Positions 17,631 through 25,559 of a stretch of 64,000 nt of DNA are shown one piece after another; the first letter of the stretch is position 1; every line of letters starts with the position of its first letter. The notes below the pieces were generated by a model that was not told the DNA's origin, made no database searches, and saw nothing but the letters and a program-made list of their open reading frames with translations. The stretch lies in contig NZ_KI912410.1 of the NCBI RefSeq assembly GCF_000518265.1, positions 786,774-850,773 on the forward strand, in the 5' to 3' direction. The translations under genes were made by a program, and so were the position numbers. Source of the DNA: Actinomadura oligospora ATCC 43269 (lineage in GTDB: Bacteria > Actinomycetota > Actinomycetes > Streptosporangiales > Streptosporangiaceae).

Positions 17631-17774
17631 TCAGGAAGCGGACTTCTCCTCGTCCGACGTGGGCGTCGCGGAGCCCATCGGGGCGGCGGTCGGCTCGGGC
17701 TCGTGGTCCTGGCGGCCCTGGGACGGCCAGGTGTCGAGCCGGGTGCGGCGGGGATTGGCCAGAGCGGCGCTCAT
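17631..17774 (-). CDS. Orphan 47-residue peptide gene
   Basis: Predicted 47-residue hydrophilic peptide, basic in the first half (NPRRTRLDTW) and acidic or Ser/Thr/Pro-rich in the second (ending DEEKSAS). No cysteine, no transmembrane segment and no recognised RiPP core. Support for a real gene is the strong hairpin immediately after the stop and a GGAGG 12 nt before the ATG, which is longer than ideal. It lies between a beta-helix membrane protein gene and a divergent P450. It may be a small structural peptide, a precursor peptide, or not expressed. I do not recognise it. Confidence 0.35.
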   Translation of the reverse strand: MSAALANPRRTRLDTWPSQGRQDHEPEPTAAPMGSATPTSDEEKSAS

Positions 17775-18025
17775 CGTTGTCGTCGTCCTCCCGTGGTCCC
17801 GTCCGTCGTCGGCGCGGTTCGCCGGCGGCGGGACGGAAGTGAGTACAGCGAACAGATTTTCGCGGATGACCCCGTCCACATCGCAATTTGGTCTAGACCT
17901 GCTGCCGCCGAGGGTTCGGACAAACTTGATCATTTCGGTATCGACCGGCGGGGAGCCGCTCCCTAGGCTCGGGACGACGACGACCCACAGTGACCGTGCA
18001 CAGCGACGACGTGAGCGAGGACCGC

Positions 18026-19243
18026 ATGACCACCGCCCCGGAGGTGCCCGACATCCTGTCGCCGGAGTTCGCGGCCGACCCCTACGCCGCGTACTCCGCC
18101 TACCGGAGGGAGGCGCCGCTGCTGTGGCACGAGCCCATGCAGAGCTACGTCGTCTCCCGCCACGAGGACGTCGCGCGGGTCTTCAAGGACCAGGTCTTCA
18201 CCACGGCGAACTACGACTGGCAGCTCGAGCCCGTCCACGGGAAGACGATCCTGCAGCTCAGCGGCCGTGAGCACGCCGTCCGCCGCGCCCTGGTCGCGCC
18301 CGCGTTCCGGGGCGGCGAGCTGGAGTCGCGCTTCCTGCCGGTGATCGAGCGCAACTCCGCCGAGCTCATCGACGCCTTCCGCAAGGATGGACGCGTCGAC
18401 CTCGTCGCGCAGTACTCCACGCACTTCCCGATCCGCGTGATCGTCGACATGCTCGGCCTGGACCGCGCCGACCACGCCCGGTTCCAGAAGTGGTACACCT
18501 CGATCATCGCGTTCCTGAGCAACCTCACGCAGGACACCGGCGTCGCCGCCGCGGGCGAGCGCACCCGCGTCGAGCTGGCCGAGTACATGATCCCGATCGT
18601 CCGGGAGCGGCGCGCGAACCCCGGGGACGACCTGCTGTCCACGCTCTGCGCCGCCGAGATCGACGGCACCGCGATGAGCGACGAGGACATCAAGTCGTTC
18701 GTCTCGCTGCTGCTCGCCGCGGGCGGCGAGACCACCGACAAGGCGATCTCCGCCGTCTTCGCGAACCTGCTCGCCCACCCCGAGCAACTGGACGCCGTCC
18801 GCGAGGACCGCACGCTGATCCCGCGCGCGTTCGCCGAGACCCTCCGCTTCACCCCGCCCGTCCACATGATCATGCGCCAGCCGTCCGAGGACGTCGAGAT
18901 CGCGGGCGGCACGATCGAGGCGGGCAGGACGGTCACGGCCCTCATCGGGGCCGCCAACCGCGACCCGGAACGCTACGCGAACCCCGACGCGTTCGACGTC
19001 TTCCGCGACGACCTGTCCGCCGACACGGCCTTCTCCGCCGCCGCCGACCACCTGGCCTTCGCGCTCGGCCGCCACTTCTGCGTCGGCGCGCTCCTCGCCA
19101 AGACCGAGGTCGAGGTCGGCGTCAACCAGCTCCTGGACGCCATGCCGGACGTCCGCGTCGCCGACGGCCACACTCTCACCGAGCAGGGCCTCTTCACCCG
19201 AGGCCCCGCCGAACTCCCCCTCGTCTTCACCCCCACCTCCTGA
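18026..19243 (+). CDS. Cytochrome P450, canonical
   Basis: A 405-residue class I bacterial P450. All signature motifs are present: I-helix AAGGETT (acid-alcohol pair, about residue 233), K-helix ETLR, and the haem loop FALGRHFCVG with the cysteine thiolate ligand near residue 350. The ATG at 18026 has GAGG 5 nt upstream; an in-frame GTG at 17990 is less likely. It ends 7 bp from the convergent conservon P450. There is no ferredoxin gene nearby. Substrate unknown; a vague resemblance to the pulcherriminic-acid-synthase group cannot be verified here. Confidence 0.93.
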   Translation: MTTAPEVPDILSPEFAADPYAAYSAYRREAPLLWHEPMQSYVVSRHEDVARVFKDQVFTTANYDWQLEPVHGKTILQLSGREHAVRRALVAPAFRGGELESRFLPVIERNSAELIDAFRKDGRVDLVAQYSTHFPIRVIVDMLGLDRADHARFQKWYTSIIAFLSNLTQDTGVAAAGERTRVELAEYMIPIVRERRANPGDDLLSTLCAAEIDGTAMSDEDIKSFVSLLLAAGGETTDKAISAVFANLLAHPEQLDAVREDRTLIPRAFAETLRFTPPVHMIMRQPSEDVEIAGGTIEAGRTVTALIGAANRDPERYANPDAFDVFRDDLSADTAFSAAADHLAFALGRHFCVGALLAKTEVEVGVNQLLDAMPDVRVADGHTLTEQGLFTRGPAELPLVFTPTS

Positions 19244-19250
19244 GGCGGGG

Positions 19251-20531
19251 TCAGGGGAGGTCGAGGGGGAGGTCGGCGGTGGGGGTGAACTTGACCGGGA
19301 GGGAGTAGAGGCCGCGCATCCAGACGGACGGGCGCCATTCGAGGGCCTCCGGGGCCACCGAGAGCTCCATGTCGGGGAGGCGGTCCAGGAGGACCTCGAC
19401 GGCCGTCTTGGCGATGACCTCGGCGAGTTCGGGGGCCGGGAAGGGGCAGCCGTGCTCGCCGTGGCCGAAGGACATGTGCGCCCGGTTGGCGACGGGGCCG
19501 CCGAACTCGCGGGGCGTCACGCCCGGGTCGCGGTTGGCGGCGGCGAGGCCGAGGACGAGGAGGTCGCCGCGCCGGACGCGCTGGTCGCCGAGCTGGCAGT
19601 CGTGCACGGCCCAGCGTCCGATGAAGTTCTGCGTCGGGGTGTCCTCCCAGAGGACCTGGTTCAGGGCGTGGGAGGCGCTGCCGCGACCACCCTGCATGGT
19701 GTTGGAGAACGTGTCGTCCACCAGCATCAGGCGCAGCGCGTTGCCGATCCAGTTGCCGGTCGGCTGCTGCGCGGCGGCCATGACGATGAGCAGGTCGATG
19801 ACCACCTCGTCGTCGGTGAGCCCCGCGGGGTCGGCGATGAGCCGGGACGGCACGTCCGACCCCGGCTCGCGGTGCTTGTCGGCGACCAGCCGCACCATCC
19901 GCGCGTGGATGCGCCCGTGCGCGGCGACCGGGTCGGAGTCGACGTCGAGGGAGTCGGCGACGTCCTTGACCAGGGTGGGGATGTCGGCCTCGGGAAGGCC
20001 GAACAGCCGCGCCACGACGTGCAGCGGGATCTGGTGCGAGTACTGCTCGATCAGGTCGGCGTGGCCGTACCCCGCGAACGTGTCGACGAGGCGGTCGGCG
20101 ACCTGGCCGACCATCATGCCGAGCTCGGTGCGGTCGAAGGCGTCCAGGGCGTCCCCGACCGCGCCCGCGCGCCGCTGGTGCTCGGCGCCCTCGGCGAACA
20201 TGATGGACGGCGTCCAGCCCACGTACGGCATCAGCGGCCAGTCGTCCGGGATGCGGTCCCAGGCGTTCCAGCGGCGGCAGTCGCGCGCGAACAGCTGCGG
20301 GTTCGCGGTGACGTGGTGCACCTCGCGGTAGCCGAGGACGAACCAGGCCGGGACGTCGCCGTCCAGCAGGATCGGCACGACCGGCCCGTACCGCTCGCGC
20401 AGCGACCGGTACAGCTCGGCCGGGTCGTCGGCGATCGTCGGGCCGTACAGCCGGACGGGCCGCGGATGCCCCGGATGGAGCGGCCCGGTGGTCTCGGGGG
20501 TTGGAGCGGACTCGGGGGCGGGGTCGGTCAT
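19251..20531 (-). CDS. Conservon-associated P450 lacking ExxR (CYP157-like)
   Basis: A 426-residue P450-fold protein at the end of conservon 1, coupled to the GTPase gene by a 4-nt overlap. The haem loop FGHGEHGCPFPA keeps the cysteine but not the usual C-x-G. The I-helix reads AAAQQPTGN instead of AGxET, and the K-helix ExxR position appears as NQVLW. Streptomyces CYP157 members, also in conservons, are known to lack ExxR. Catalytic competence is therefore doubtful, and a haem-sensing or partner role is possible. An Asp/Pro-rich stretch of about 25 residues precedes the fold. Confidence 0.88.
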   Translation of the reverse strand: MTDPAPESAPTPETTGPLHPGHPRPVRLYGPTIADDPAELYRSLRERYGPVVPILLDGDVPAWFVLGYREVHHVTANPQLFARDCRRWNAWDRIPDDWPLMPYVGWTPSIMFAEGAEHQRRAGAVGDALDAFDRTELGMMVGQVADRLVDTFAGYGHADLIEQYSHQIPLHVVARLFGLPEADIPTLVKDVADSLDVDSDPVAAHGRIHARMVRLVADKHREPGSDVPSRLIADPAGLTDDEVVIDLLIVMAAAQQPTGNWIGNALRLMLVDDTFSNTMQGGRGSASHALNQVLWEDTPTQNFIGRWAVHDCQLGDQRVRRGDLLVLGLAAANRDPGVTPREFGGPVANRAHMSFGHGEHGCPFPAPELAEVIAKTAVEVLLDRLPDMELSVAPEALEWRPSVWMRGLYSLPVKFTPTADLPLDLP

Positions 20532-21175
20532 CGCGCGTCCTCTCCGGCGGGACGGTCGTGCAGCCTGGTCAGGTGACGGACGAGCTCGATCAGCACGGAC
20601 TTGCTGGACTCGCGGAGCCGCGCGTCGCACTCGACCAGCGGGACGTGCTCGTCCAGGTCGAGCGCGGCGCGGACCTTCGGCAGCGACGGCCCGCGCTCGG
20701 CGAACCGGTTCACCGCCACCACGAACGGCATGCGGTGGTGCTCCAGCCGGTCGATGGCGTACCAGGAGTCCTCGATGCGGCGGGTGTCCACCAGGACGAC
20801 CGCGCCGAGACTGCCGGAGAACAGCTGGTCCCACAGGAACCAGAACCGCTGCTGCCCGGGCGCGCCGAACAGGTACAGCACCTGCCGGTCGTTGAGGGTG
20901 ATGCGGCCGAAGTCGAACGCCACGGTCGTGGTCGTCTTCTCCGGGACGGCGTCGGCCTCGTCGATGCCCTCGCCCGCCCGCGTCATCAGCTCCTCGGTCG
21001 ACAGCGGGCGGATCTCGCTCACCGACCCGACCATCGTGGTCTTGCCGACGCCGAACCCGCCCACGACGACGATCTTCAGGCCGTCGGCGGCGGTGCCGCG
21101 CAGCGGGGCCCGCTCGGGGGACGGTTCGGCGAGCGCCGGTCCGGCGGCGGGCGGGTCAGAGTTGGTGGAGTCCAA
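20528..21175 (-). CDS. cvnD: Conservon 1 Ras-like GTPase (CvnD)
   Basis: A 215-residue GTP-binding protein of the conservon ATP/GTP-binding family (MglA/Ras-like). The P-loop GGFGVGKTT is near residues 39-47, a switch region containing TTTTVAFDFGRI follows, then the switch-2 equivalent LFGAPGQQRFWF and a G4-like VAVNRFAE. About 35 Pro/Ala-rich residues precede the domain. The only plausible start is TTG at 21175, 20 nt inside the DUF742 gene, implying translational coupling. In Streptomyces, conservon proteins form a membrane complex resembling G-protein signalling. Confidence 0.92.
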   Translation of the reverse strand: MDSTNSDPPAAGPALAEPSPERAPLRGTAADGLKIVVVGGFGVGKTTMVGSVSEIRPLSTEELMTRAGEGIDEADAVPEKTTTTVAFDFGRITLNDRQVLYLFGAPGQQRFWFLWDQLFSGSLGAVVLVDTRRIEDSWYAIDRLEHHRMPFVVAVNRFAERGPSLPKVRAALDLDEHVPLVECDARLRESSKSVLIELVRHLTRLHDRPAGEDAR

Positions 21176-21509
21176 CGAGCACCTGCTTCAGGGTTTCCAG
21201 GTCGGGGAGTTGCTCGGGTTCGGGGGCCGAGACCGGGTGGCGGACGGTGATCCGGCCGTCCGCCAGCATGTCGCGCAGCAGGATCCGCACGACGCTCACC
21301 GGCAGCGCCAGGTGCGCCGACAGCTCGACCACCGCGACCGGGGCGTCGCGGCAGAGCCGCAGGATCCGCACCTGCTCCGACGACATGCCGGGGAGCGGGC
21401 CGATCTCGGCGACGACGAGCGCCACCAGGTCGAGGGACGCGTCGCGGCGTCCCCCGGTGATGGTGAAGTACCGGTCCGGGTCCTCCTGCTCGTGCCGCCG
21501 CGCGCTCAT
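21156..21509 (-). CDS. cvnC: Conservon 1 DUF742 protein (CvnC)
   Basis: A 117-residue DUF742 protein with a winged-helix-like core. It carries PDRYFTITGGRRD at the N-terminus, the central helix-turn-helix-like SAHLALPVSVVRILLRDML and the typical ending LETLKQVLVGLHQL. Its ATG overlaps the roadblock stop by 4 nt, and its last 20 nt overlap the GTPase start. DUF742 proteins are constant members of conservons; the molecular role is poorly defined. Confidence 0.93.
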   Translation of the reverse strand: MSARRHEQEDPDRYFTITGGRRDASLDLVALVVAEIGPLPGMSSEQVRILRLCRDAPVAVVELSAHLALPVSVVRILLRDMLADGRITVRHPVSAPEPEQLPDLETLKQVLVGLHQL

Positions 21510-21910
21510 CGCCGCGCCGTGTGCCGGGGCGGGGCGGTGAGGAACGAGCCCATCTGCTCGACCAGCTCGTTCATCGAGTGGCCGACCAGGCCGACGTCGG
21601 CGTCCTCGGCGGCGACGACCGCCAGGTGCGCGCCCTCCCCGGCGGGGACGATCAGCAGCAGCCCGCCGGCGAACTCCAGCATGGACTGGCCCACGCCGAG
21701 GCCGGTGCCGAACTCGGCGGACGCGCTCAGCGACAGGCTCTGCACGCCCGCCGCCACGGCGGACAGCTGGTCGGCCCGGTCGACGTCGAGGTCGGCGGTG
21801 AAGCAGATCTTCAGCCCGTCCTTGGACAGCACCAGCACGTGCCGCACCCCGGGGGTGCGGTCGCGCAGTCCGTCGAGCAGCCAGCTCAGGTCGCGTTCTT
21901 CGGAACTCAT
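21506..21910 (-). CDS. cvnB: Conservon 1 roadblock/LC7 protein (CvnB)
   Basis: A 134-residue roadblock/LC7 domain protein (LSWLLDGLRDRTPGVRHVLVLSKDGL, then GQSMLEFAGGLLLIVPAGEGAHL). Such MglB-like proteins modulate the partner GTPase. It starts 106 bp after the sensor gene and overlaps DUF742 by 4 nt. Confidence 0.94.
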   Translation of the reverse strand: MSSEERDLSWLLDGLRDRTPGVRHVLVLSKDGLKICFTADLDVDRADQLSAVAAGVQSLSLSASAEFGTGLGVGQSMLEFAGGLLLIVPAGEGAHLAVVAAEDADVGLVGHSMNELVEQMGSFLTAPPRHTARR

Positions 21911-22016
21911 CGGGATCGCGGGGGGAACGCCACGGGACGTCCGCCCCTGCCTCCAATCTGTTGTGCCGGGCGGACCGAGGGGTGTCCGCCGTGGGGGCGC
22001 TGCTGTGCGCGGGCGG

Positions 22017-23906
22017 TCATGACCGCCCCCGGCCCGGCTCCGGAGCCGAGGCGTCCGGCGGGGTGGACGCCACGCCGTCGCCGGACGCGGACCAGGTCTC
22101 GGTGGCGGGGGACGTCTCCGGGGCGTCCTGCGCGGGGGTGTCGGCGTCGGAGGTGGCGGGTCGGGGCTTCGGGGCCTCGGGGGCGGGGTTCGCGCCGGTG
22201 TCGCGGGCGACCGTCCGGGGGCCGCCGGTGGCGGAGCGGAACGCGGCGAACCGCGCGCCGGGGGCCGGACGGCCCTCGTCGCGGCCGACGTCGGCGAGGA
22301 CCGGGTCCGGGGAGGTGCGCAGCGTCTCGCCGCGCCGACGCTGCGGAAGCTCGAACGCGTCGTCCTCGCCGTCGTCCTCGGTCTCGTCCGGGGAGTCGCT
22401 CGTGAGCGGCGACGGGGACGGCTCGACCGGAGGAGTGGTGGACGCGTCGGACAGCAGTTCCGCCGGTGTGTCCGGCGCGGCGTCCAGTTCGGCGAGGGGG
22501 GTGGCGTCCCGGAGGTCGGCGGTGCCCGCGAGGGGCGGGCGGGACGAGCCGTCCCACGGTTCGCGGAGTTCGGGCGGGAGGAGGTCCTGGCGGGGCTGGG
22601 TGACCAGCTGGCGGGGGACCAGGACGATGGCGGCGGTGCCGCCGCGCGAGGACGGGCGGAAGCTGACGCGCAGGCCGTGCTTGGCGGCGAGGCGGCCGAC
22701 GACGGCGAGGCCGAGGCGGGTGCCGGGCAGCGCGGTCAGGTCGGACGGCTCGTTCACCAGGCGCTCGGCGCGGGCGCGTTCGCGCCGCCGCATGCCGAGG
22801 CCGCTGTCCTCGATGGTGATGACGATCCCCGCGTCCTCCTCCTCGACGTACACGTGCACGTCGGTGTTGTGCGCGGAGAAGGTCGCGGCGTTGTCCATGA
22901 GCTCGGCGAGGCAGTGCATGACGCCCTCGGCGGCGTAGCCCGCGATCGCCGAGGAGGTGGTGAAGTGCAGCTTGACGCGCCGGTAGTCGTGGATGCGGCC
23001 CATAGCGCCGCGCAGGATCGACTCCATGACGATCGGCTTGGTCCAGCGGCGGCCGGAGCGTCCGCCCGCGAGCAGCGCGATGGAGTCGGCGATGCGTCCG
23101 GCCTGGGAGACCTCGTGGTCGATGTCGAGCAGGTCGTGGAAGACCGGGTCGTCGCCGTAGCGGTGCTCGAGGTCGCGCAGGTCGCCGAGCAGCCGGGTGC
23201 AGGCGGCCTGGATGCGGGCGGCGGCGTTCGCGCACGACATCATCGCGGCGGCGCTGCCGCGCTCCCCGGTGGCCAGGTCGTCGACGACGCGGGCGAGCAG
23301 GCGGCGCAGCTGCGGGGACTCGGGCTCGCCGACCTCGGGCAGGACGGTCTCGGGGCCGACCCGGTCCCGGCGGATGCGCTCCACGATCACCGGCATGGCC
23401 TCGCCGATGATCCGGTCGACCTCCTTCTCCAGGCCGTTCACTTCGGCCAGCGCGGACGCGGCGTCGCGCTGCCGGGCGGCGGCGTCGAGCGCGGTGAGCT
23501 GCAGGACGCGCCGCAGCCCCGGGTCCGCGGGAGGGAGGATCTCGCCGAGCGCGGTGTCGGCGGGCGCGCCGGACCCGACGCGGTGCAGCAGCGCGGGCAG
23601 CGTGGAGTCGGCGACCTCGGCGATCTGCCGTTCCAGGGTGGTCGCGCCGCCGGTCTCGGCCTGGGCGGCCTCGCGGACGCGGGAGGCGAGCGCGGCGTAG
23701 TAGGCGGCGAGCGCGATCGTCACGCAGAGTGCGAGCGCGGCGGCGCCGCCACCCCAGGCGACGACGGGCCGGAGATCGTCCCCGGCCTCGAAGACGCCGT
23801 ACAGCCAGGCCGCGCCGAACACGACGACGGCGACGAGCCACACCGCGAGGGCGCGTTCCAGTGGGGCGTGATCACCCCTGCGACCTGCGGGGACGGGTGC
23901 TGACAT
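22017..23906 (-). CDS. cvnA: Conservon 1 sensor-kinase-like protein (CvnA)
   Basis: A 629-residue protein with two N-terminal transmembrane helices (about residues 20-38 and 48-70), an alpha-helical dimerisation region, and a histidine-kinase-type ATPase domain with N-box AELMDNAATFSAHN (about 330), G1 box IEDSGLGM and G2 box GTRLGLAVVGRLAAKHG. The last 200 residues are a disordered Pro/Asp/Glu-rich tail. No canonical H-box HE/D motif is evident, as is typical of conservon sensors. GAGG lies 9 nt before the ATG at 23906. First gene of the A-B-C-D-P450 operon. Confidence 0.93.
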   Translation of the reverse strand: MSAPVPAGRRGDHAPLERALAVWLVAVVVFGAAWLYGVFEAGDDLRPVVAWGGGAAALALCVTIALAAYYAALASRVREAAQAETGGATTLERQIAEVADSTLPALLHRVGSGAPADTALGEILPPADPGLRRVLQLTALDAAARQRDAASALAEVNGLEKEVDRIIGEAMPVIVERIRRDRVGPETVLPEVGEPESPQLRRLLARVVDDLATGERGSAAAMMSCANAAARIQAACTRLLGDLRDLEHRYGDDPVFHDLLDIDHEVSQAGRIADSIALLAGGRSGRRWTKPIVMESILRGAMGRIHDYRRVKLHFTTSSAIAGYAAEGVMHCLAELMDNAATFSAHNTDVHVYVEEEDAGIVITIEDSGLGMRRRERARAERLVNEPSDLTALPGTRLGLAVVGRLAAKHGLRVSFRPSSRGGTAAIVLVPRQLVTQPRQDLLPPELREPWDGSSRPPLAGTADLRDATPLAELDAAPDTPAELLSDASTTPPVEPSPSPLTSDSPDETEDDGEDDAFELPQRRRGETLRTSPDPVLADVGRDEGRPAPGARFAAFRSATGGPRTVARDTGANPAPEAPKPRPATSDADTPAQDAPETSPATETWSASGDGVASTPPDASAPEPGRGRS

Positions 23907-24223
23907 GGATCGGGTCCTCGGGGGGCGGGGTCAGGCGGACGGCGTGCGCTCGAACCGGTTCACGGCGGCGCGCGTCGACGGGATCACGGGACGCGGGCGA
24001 CCGGCCCGCCGCGACGTCGCGTCGAGCGTTCGGACACCCTCCGTAGGATGCAGCACCCCGTCCGCGCGACACCGGATATTCGCGAAAAAGACCGCGCACG
24101 CCATGGGTCCTGACGTTAGATGATCACGGACCGCCACGCGAACTCACCCCCCACGCTGCGCAGCCTCGCGCTCGCACCGGGTCAGCGCAGGTGGGCGGGG
24201 TCCGCGACCTCTCCGCGCGGGGT
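23907..24223. other. Intergenic region between divergent conservon and efeO
   Basis: About 317 bp with no convincing gene; the short reading frames here lack ribosome-binding sites and family features. A minus-strand TAACGT (complement of 24113-24118) could be a -10 for conservon 1, giving a leader of about 200 nt, but no matching -35 is visible. Confidence 0.4.
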
Positions 24224-24252
24224 GTTCACCGGCCCGTTCACCAGTGTTCACC
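24224..24252 (+). promoter_or_regulatory. PHO-box-like triple direct repeat
   Basis: Three exact GTTCACC repeats start at 24224, 24236 and 24246, with spacings of 12 and 10 nt, so the outer two are 22 nt (two 11-nt units) apart. GTTCACC repeated at about 11 nt is the established PhoP-binding PHO box of Streptomyces. It lies about 100 bp upstream of efeO. A -10-like TAGAGT is at 24315-24320. Factor assignment is by consensus only. Confidence 0.55.
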
Positions 24253-24355
24253 TGCGGGAATCCGGTACGGCGGGCGCCCCGGAACACGGTGGTCACGAGC
24301 ATCTGGACGAGGACTAGAGTGTGCGCGTTCGTCCGCTCGTCGATGGAGTGTCCCG

Positions 24356-25507
24356 ATGCGACCGTGGGTGCCGCTGGCCGGTGCGGCCGTGGCCGTCGCC
24401 GTGGTCGCGGCGGCCGTCGTGGGTGGTGACGACCTGCTGTCCGGCGGCGGCGCGCACGCGTCCGGGACGGTCCTGGAGGCGTCGATCGGACGCTGCGGGA
24501 CGGGCTGGACCCACGCGCACCCAGGAGCGCAGACGCTGCTCGTCCGCAACAGCGGCAGCGCGATCGCCGAGGTCAGGCTCGTGGACCGGGCGGGCGCGGT
24601 GCACGCCGAGCTCGAAGGGCTCGGCCCCGGCGTGACGCGGCCGATGCGGGTGACGCTGGGCGCGGGGGAGTACGCGCTGCGCTGCTCGGACGACGGCGCG
24701 AGCGACCCGCGCACGGGGACGTTCGTCCGGATCACCGGCGGCGGCGCGGGCGGACCGGCCGTCCCGGCGGTGAGCACGAGCGACCTGTCCGGCGCGGTGT
24801 CGTCGTACTGGACGAAGGTGACCGCGGGCGTCGGCAGGCTCACCGGGCTGACCGGGACGCTGCGGTCGGCGGTCGCGTCCGGCGACGTCGGCGAGGCGCG
24901 CCGCGCGTGGCTGCCCGCGCACCTCGCGTACGAGCGGCTGGGCGCCGCCTACGGAACGTTCGGCGACTTCGACGGCCAGATCAACGGGCGTCCGGAGGGC
25001 CTGCCCGGCGGCGTCCACTATCCCGGCTGGACGGGTTTCCACCGGCTCGAGTACGGGTTGTGGCACGGCGAGAGCATGTCCTCGCTCGGACGCGTCGCCG
25101 ACCGGCTCGACAAGGACGTCCGCGCCCTCCAGGCCGATCTGCCGCAGCAGCGCATCGACCCTGCCGATCTCCCCCTGCGCGCGCACGAGATCCTCGAAGG
25201 GACGCTCCGGGTCGAGCTGACCGGCGAGGCCGACCAGGGCAGCGGCACCTCGCTGAGGACGGCGGCGGCGAACGTCGAGGGCACGCGGCTCGTGCTCGAC
25301 GCGCTGCGTCCCGTCCTGCGTTCCCGGTACCCGGCGCTGCCTCAGGTGGACGCGTGGCTCGCCCGCCTGGACGCGCAGCTCAAGGGCCACGCGTCCCTGT
25401 CGGAGCTGTCCCCTCTGGAGCGCCGCCGCCTGGACGGCACGACCGGCCAGGCGCTCGAACTGCTGGCCCCGGTCGCCGAGATCGCCGCCCCCCGCCGCAC
25501 GTCATGA
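24356..25507 (+). CDS. efeO: EfeO-like iron uptake lipoprotein/M75 imelysin domain protein
   Basis: A 383-residue exported protein with an N-terminal hydrophobic segment (about residues 5-24). A cupredoxin-like domain follows (about 35-130; GTGWTHAHPGAQTLLVRNSG), then a C-terminal M75/imelysin helical domain (about 145-380) with the HxxE metal motif in GFHRLEYGLWHG and the HLAYERLG...GDFDGQINGR helix. This is the usual EfeO plan; the protein binds ferric/ferrous iron outside the membrane. GGAG lies 7 nt before the ATG at 24356. It is followed 52 bp later by efeB. Confidence 0.88.
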   Translation: MRPWVPLAGAAVAVAVVAAAVVGGDDLLSGGGAHASGTVLEASIGRCGTGWTHAHPGAQTLLVRNSGSAIAEVRLVDRAGAVHAELEGLGPGVTRPMRVTLGAGEYALRCSDDGASDPRTGTFVRITGGGAGGPAVPAVSTSDLSGAVSSYWTKVTAGVGRLTGLTGTLRSAVASGDVGEARRAWLPAHLAYERLGAAYGTFGDFDGQINGRPEGLPGGVHYPGWTGFHRLEYGLWHGESMSSLGRVADRLDKDVRALQADLPQQRIDPADLPLRAHEILEGTLRVELTGEADQGSGTSLRTAAANVEGTRLVLDALRPVLRSRYPALPQVDAWLARLDAQLKGHASLSELSPLERRRLDGTTGQALELLAPVAEIAAPRRTS

Positions 25508-25510
25508 CGC

Positions 25511-25544
25511 CCCCGGATTCCATGACCACCCCGGATTCCATGAC
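25511..25544 (+). repeat. Short 18-bp tandem duplication before efeB
   Basis: CCCCGGATTCCATGAC occurs at 25511-25526 and again at 25529-25544 (period 18). It fills the gap between efeO and efeB and ends just before the efeB ribosome-binding site. Confidence 0.7.
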
Positions 25545-25559
25545 GACCTGGAGGGTGAC

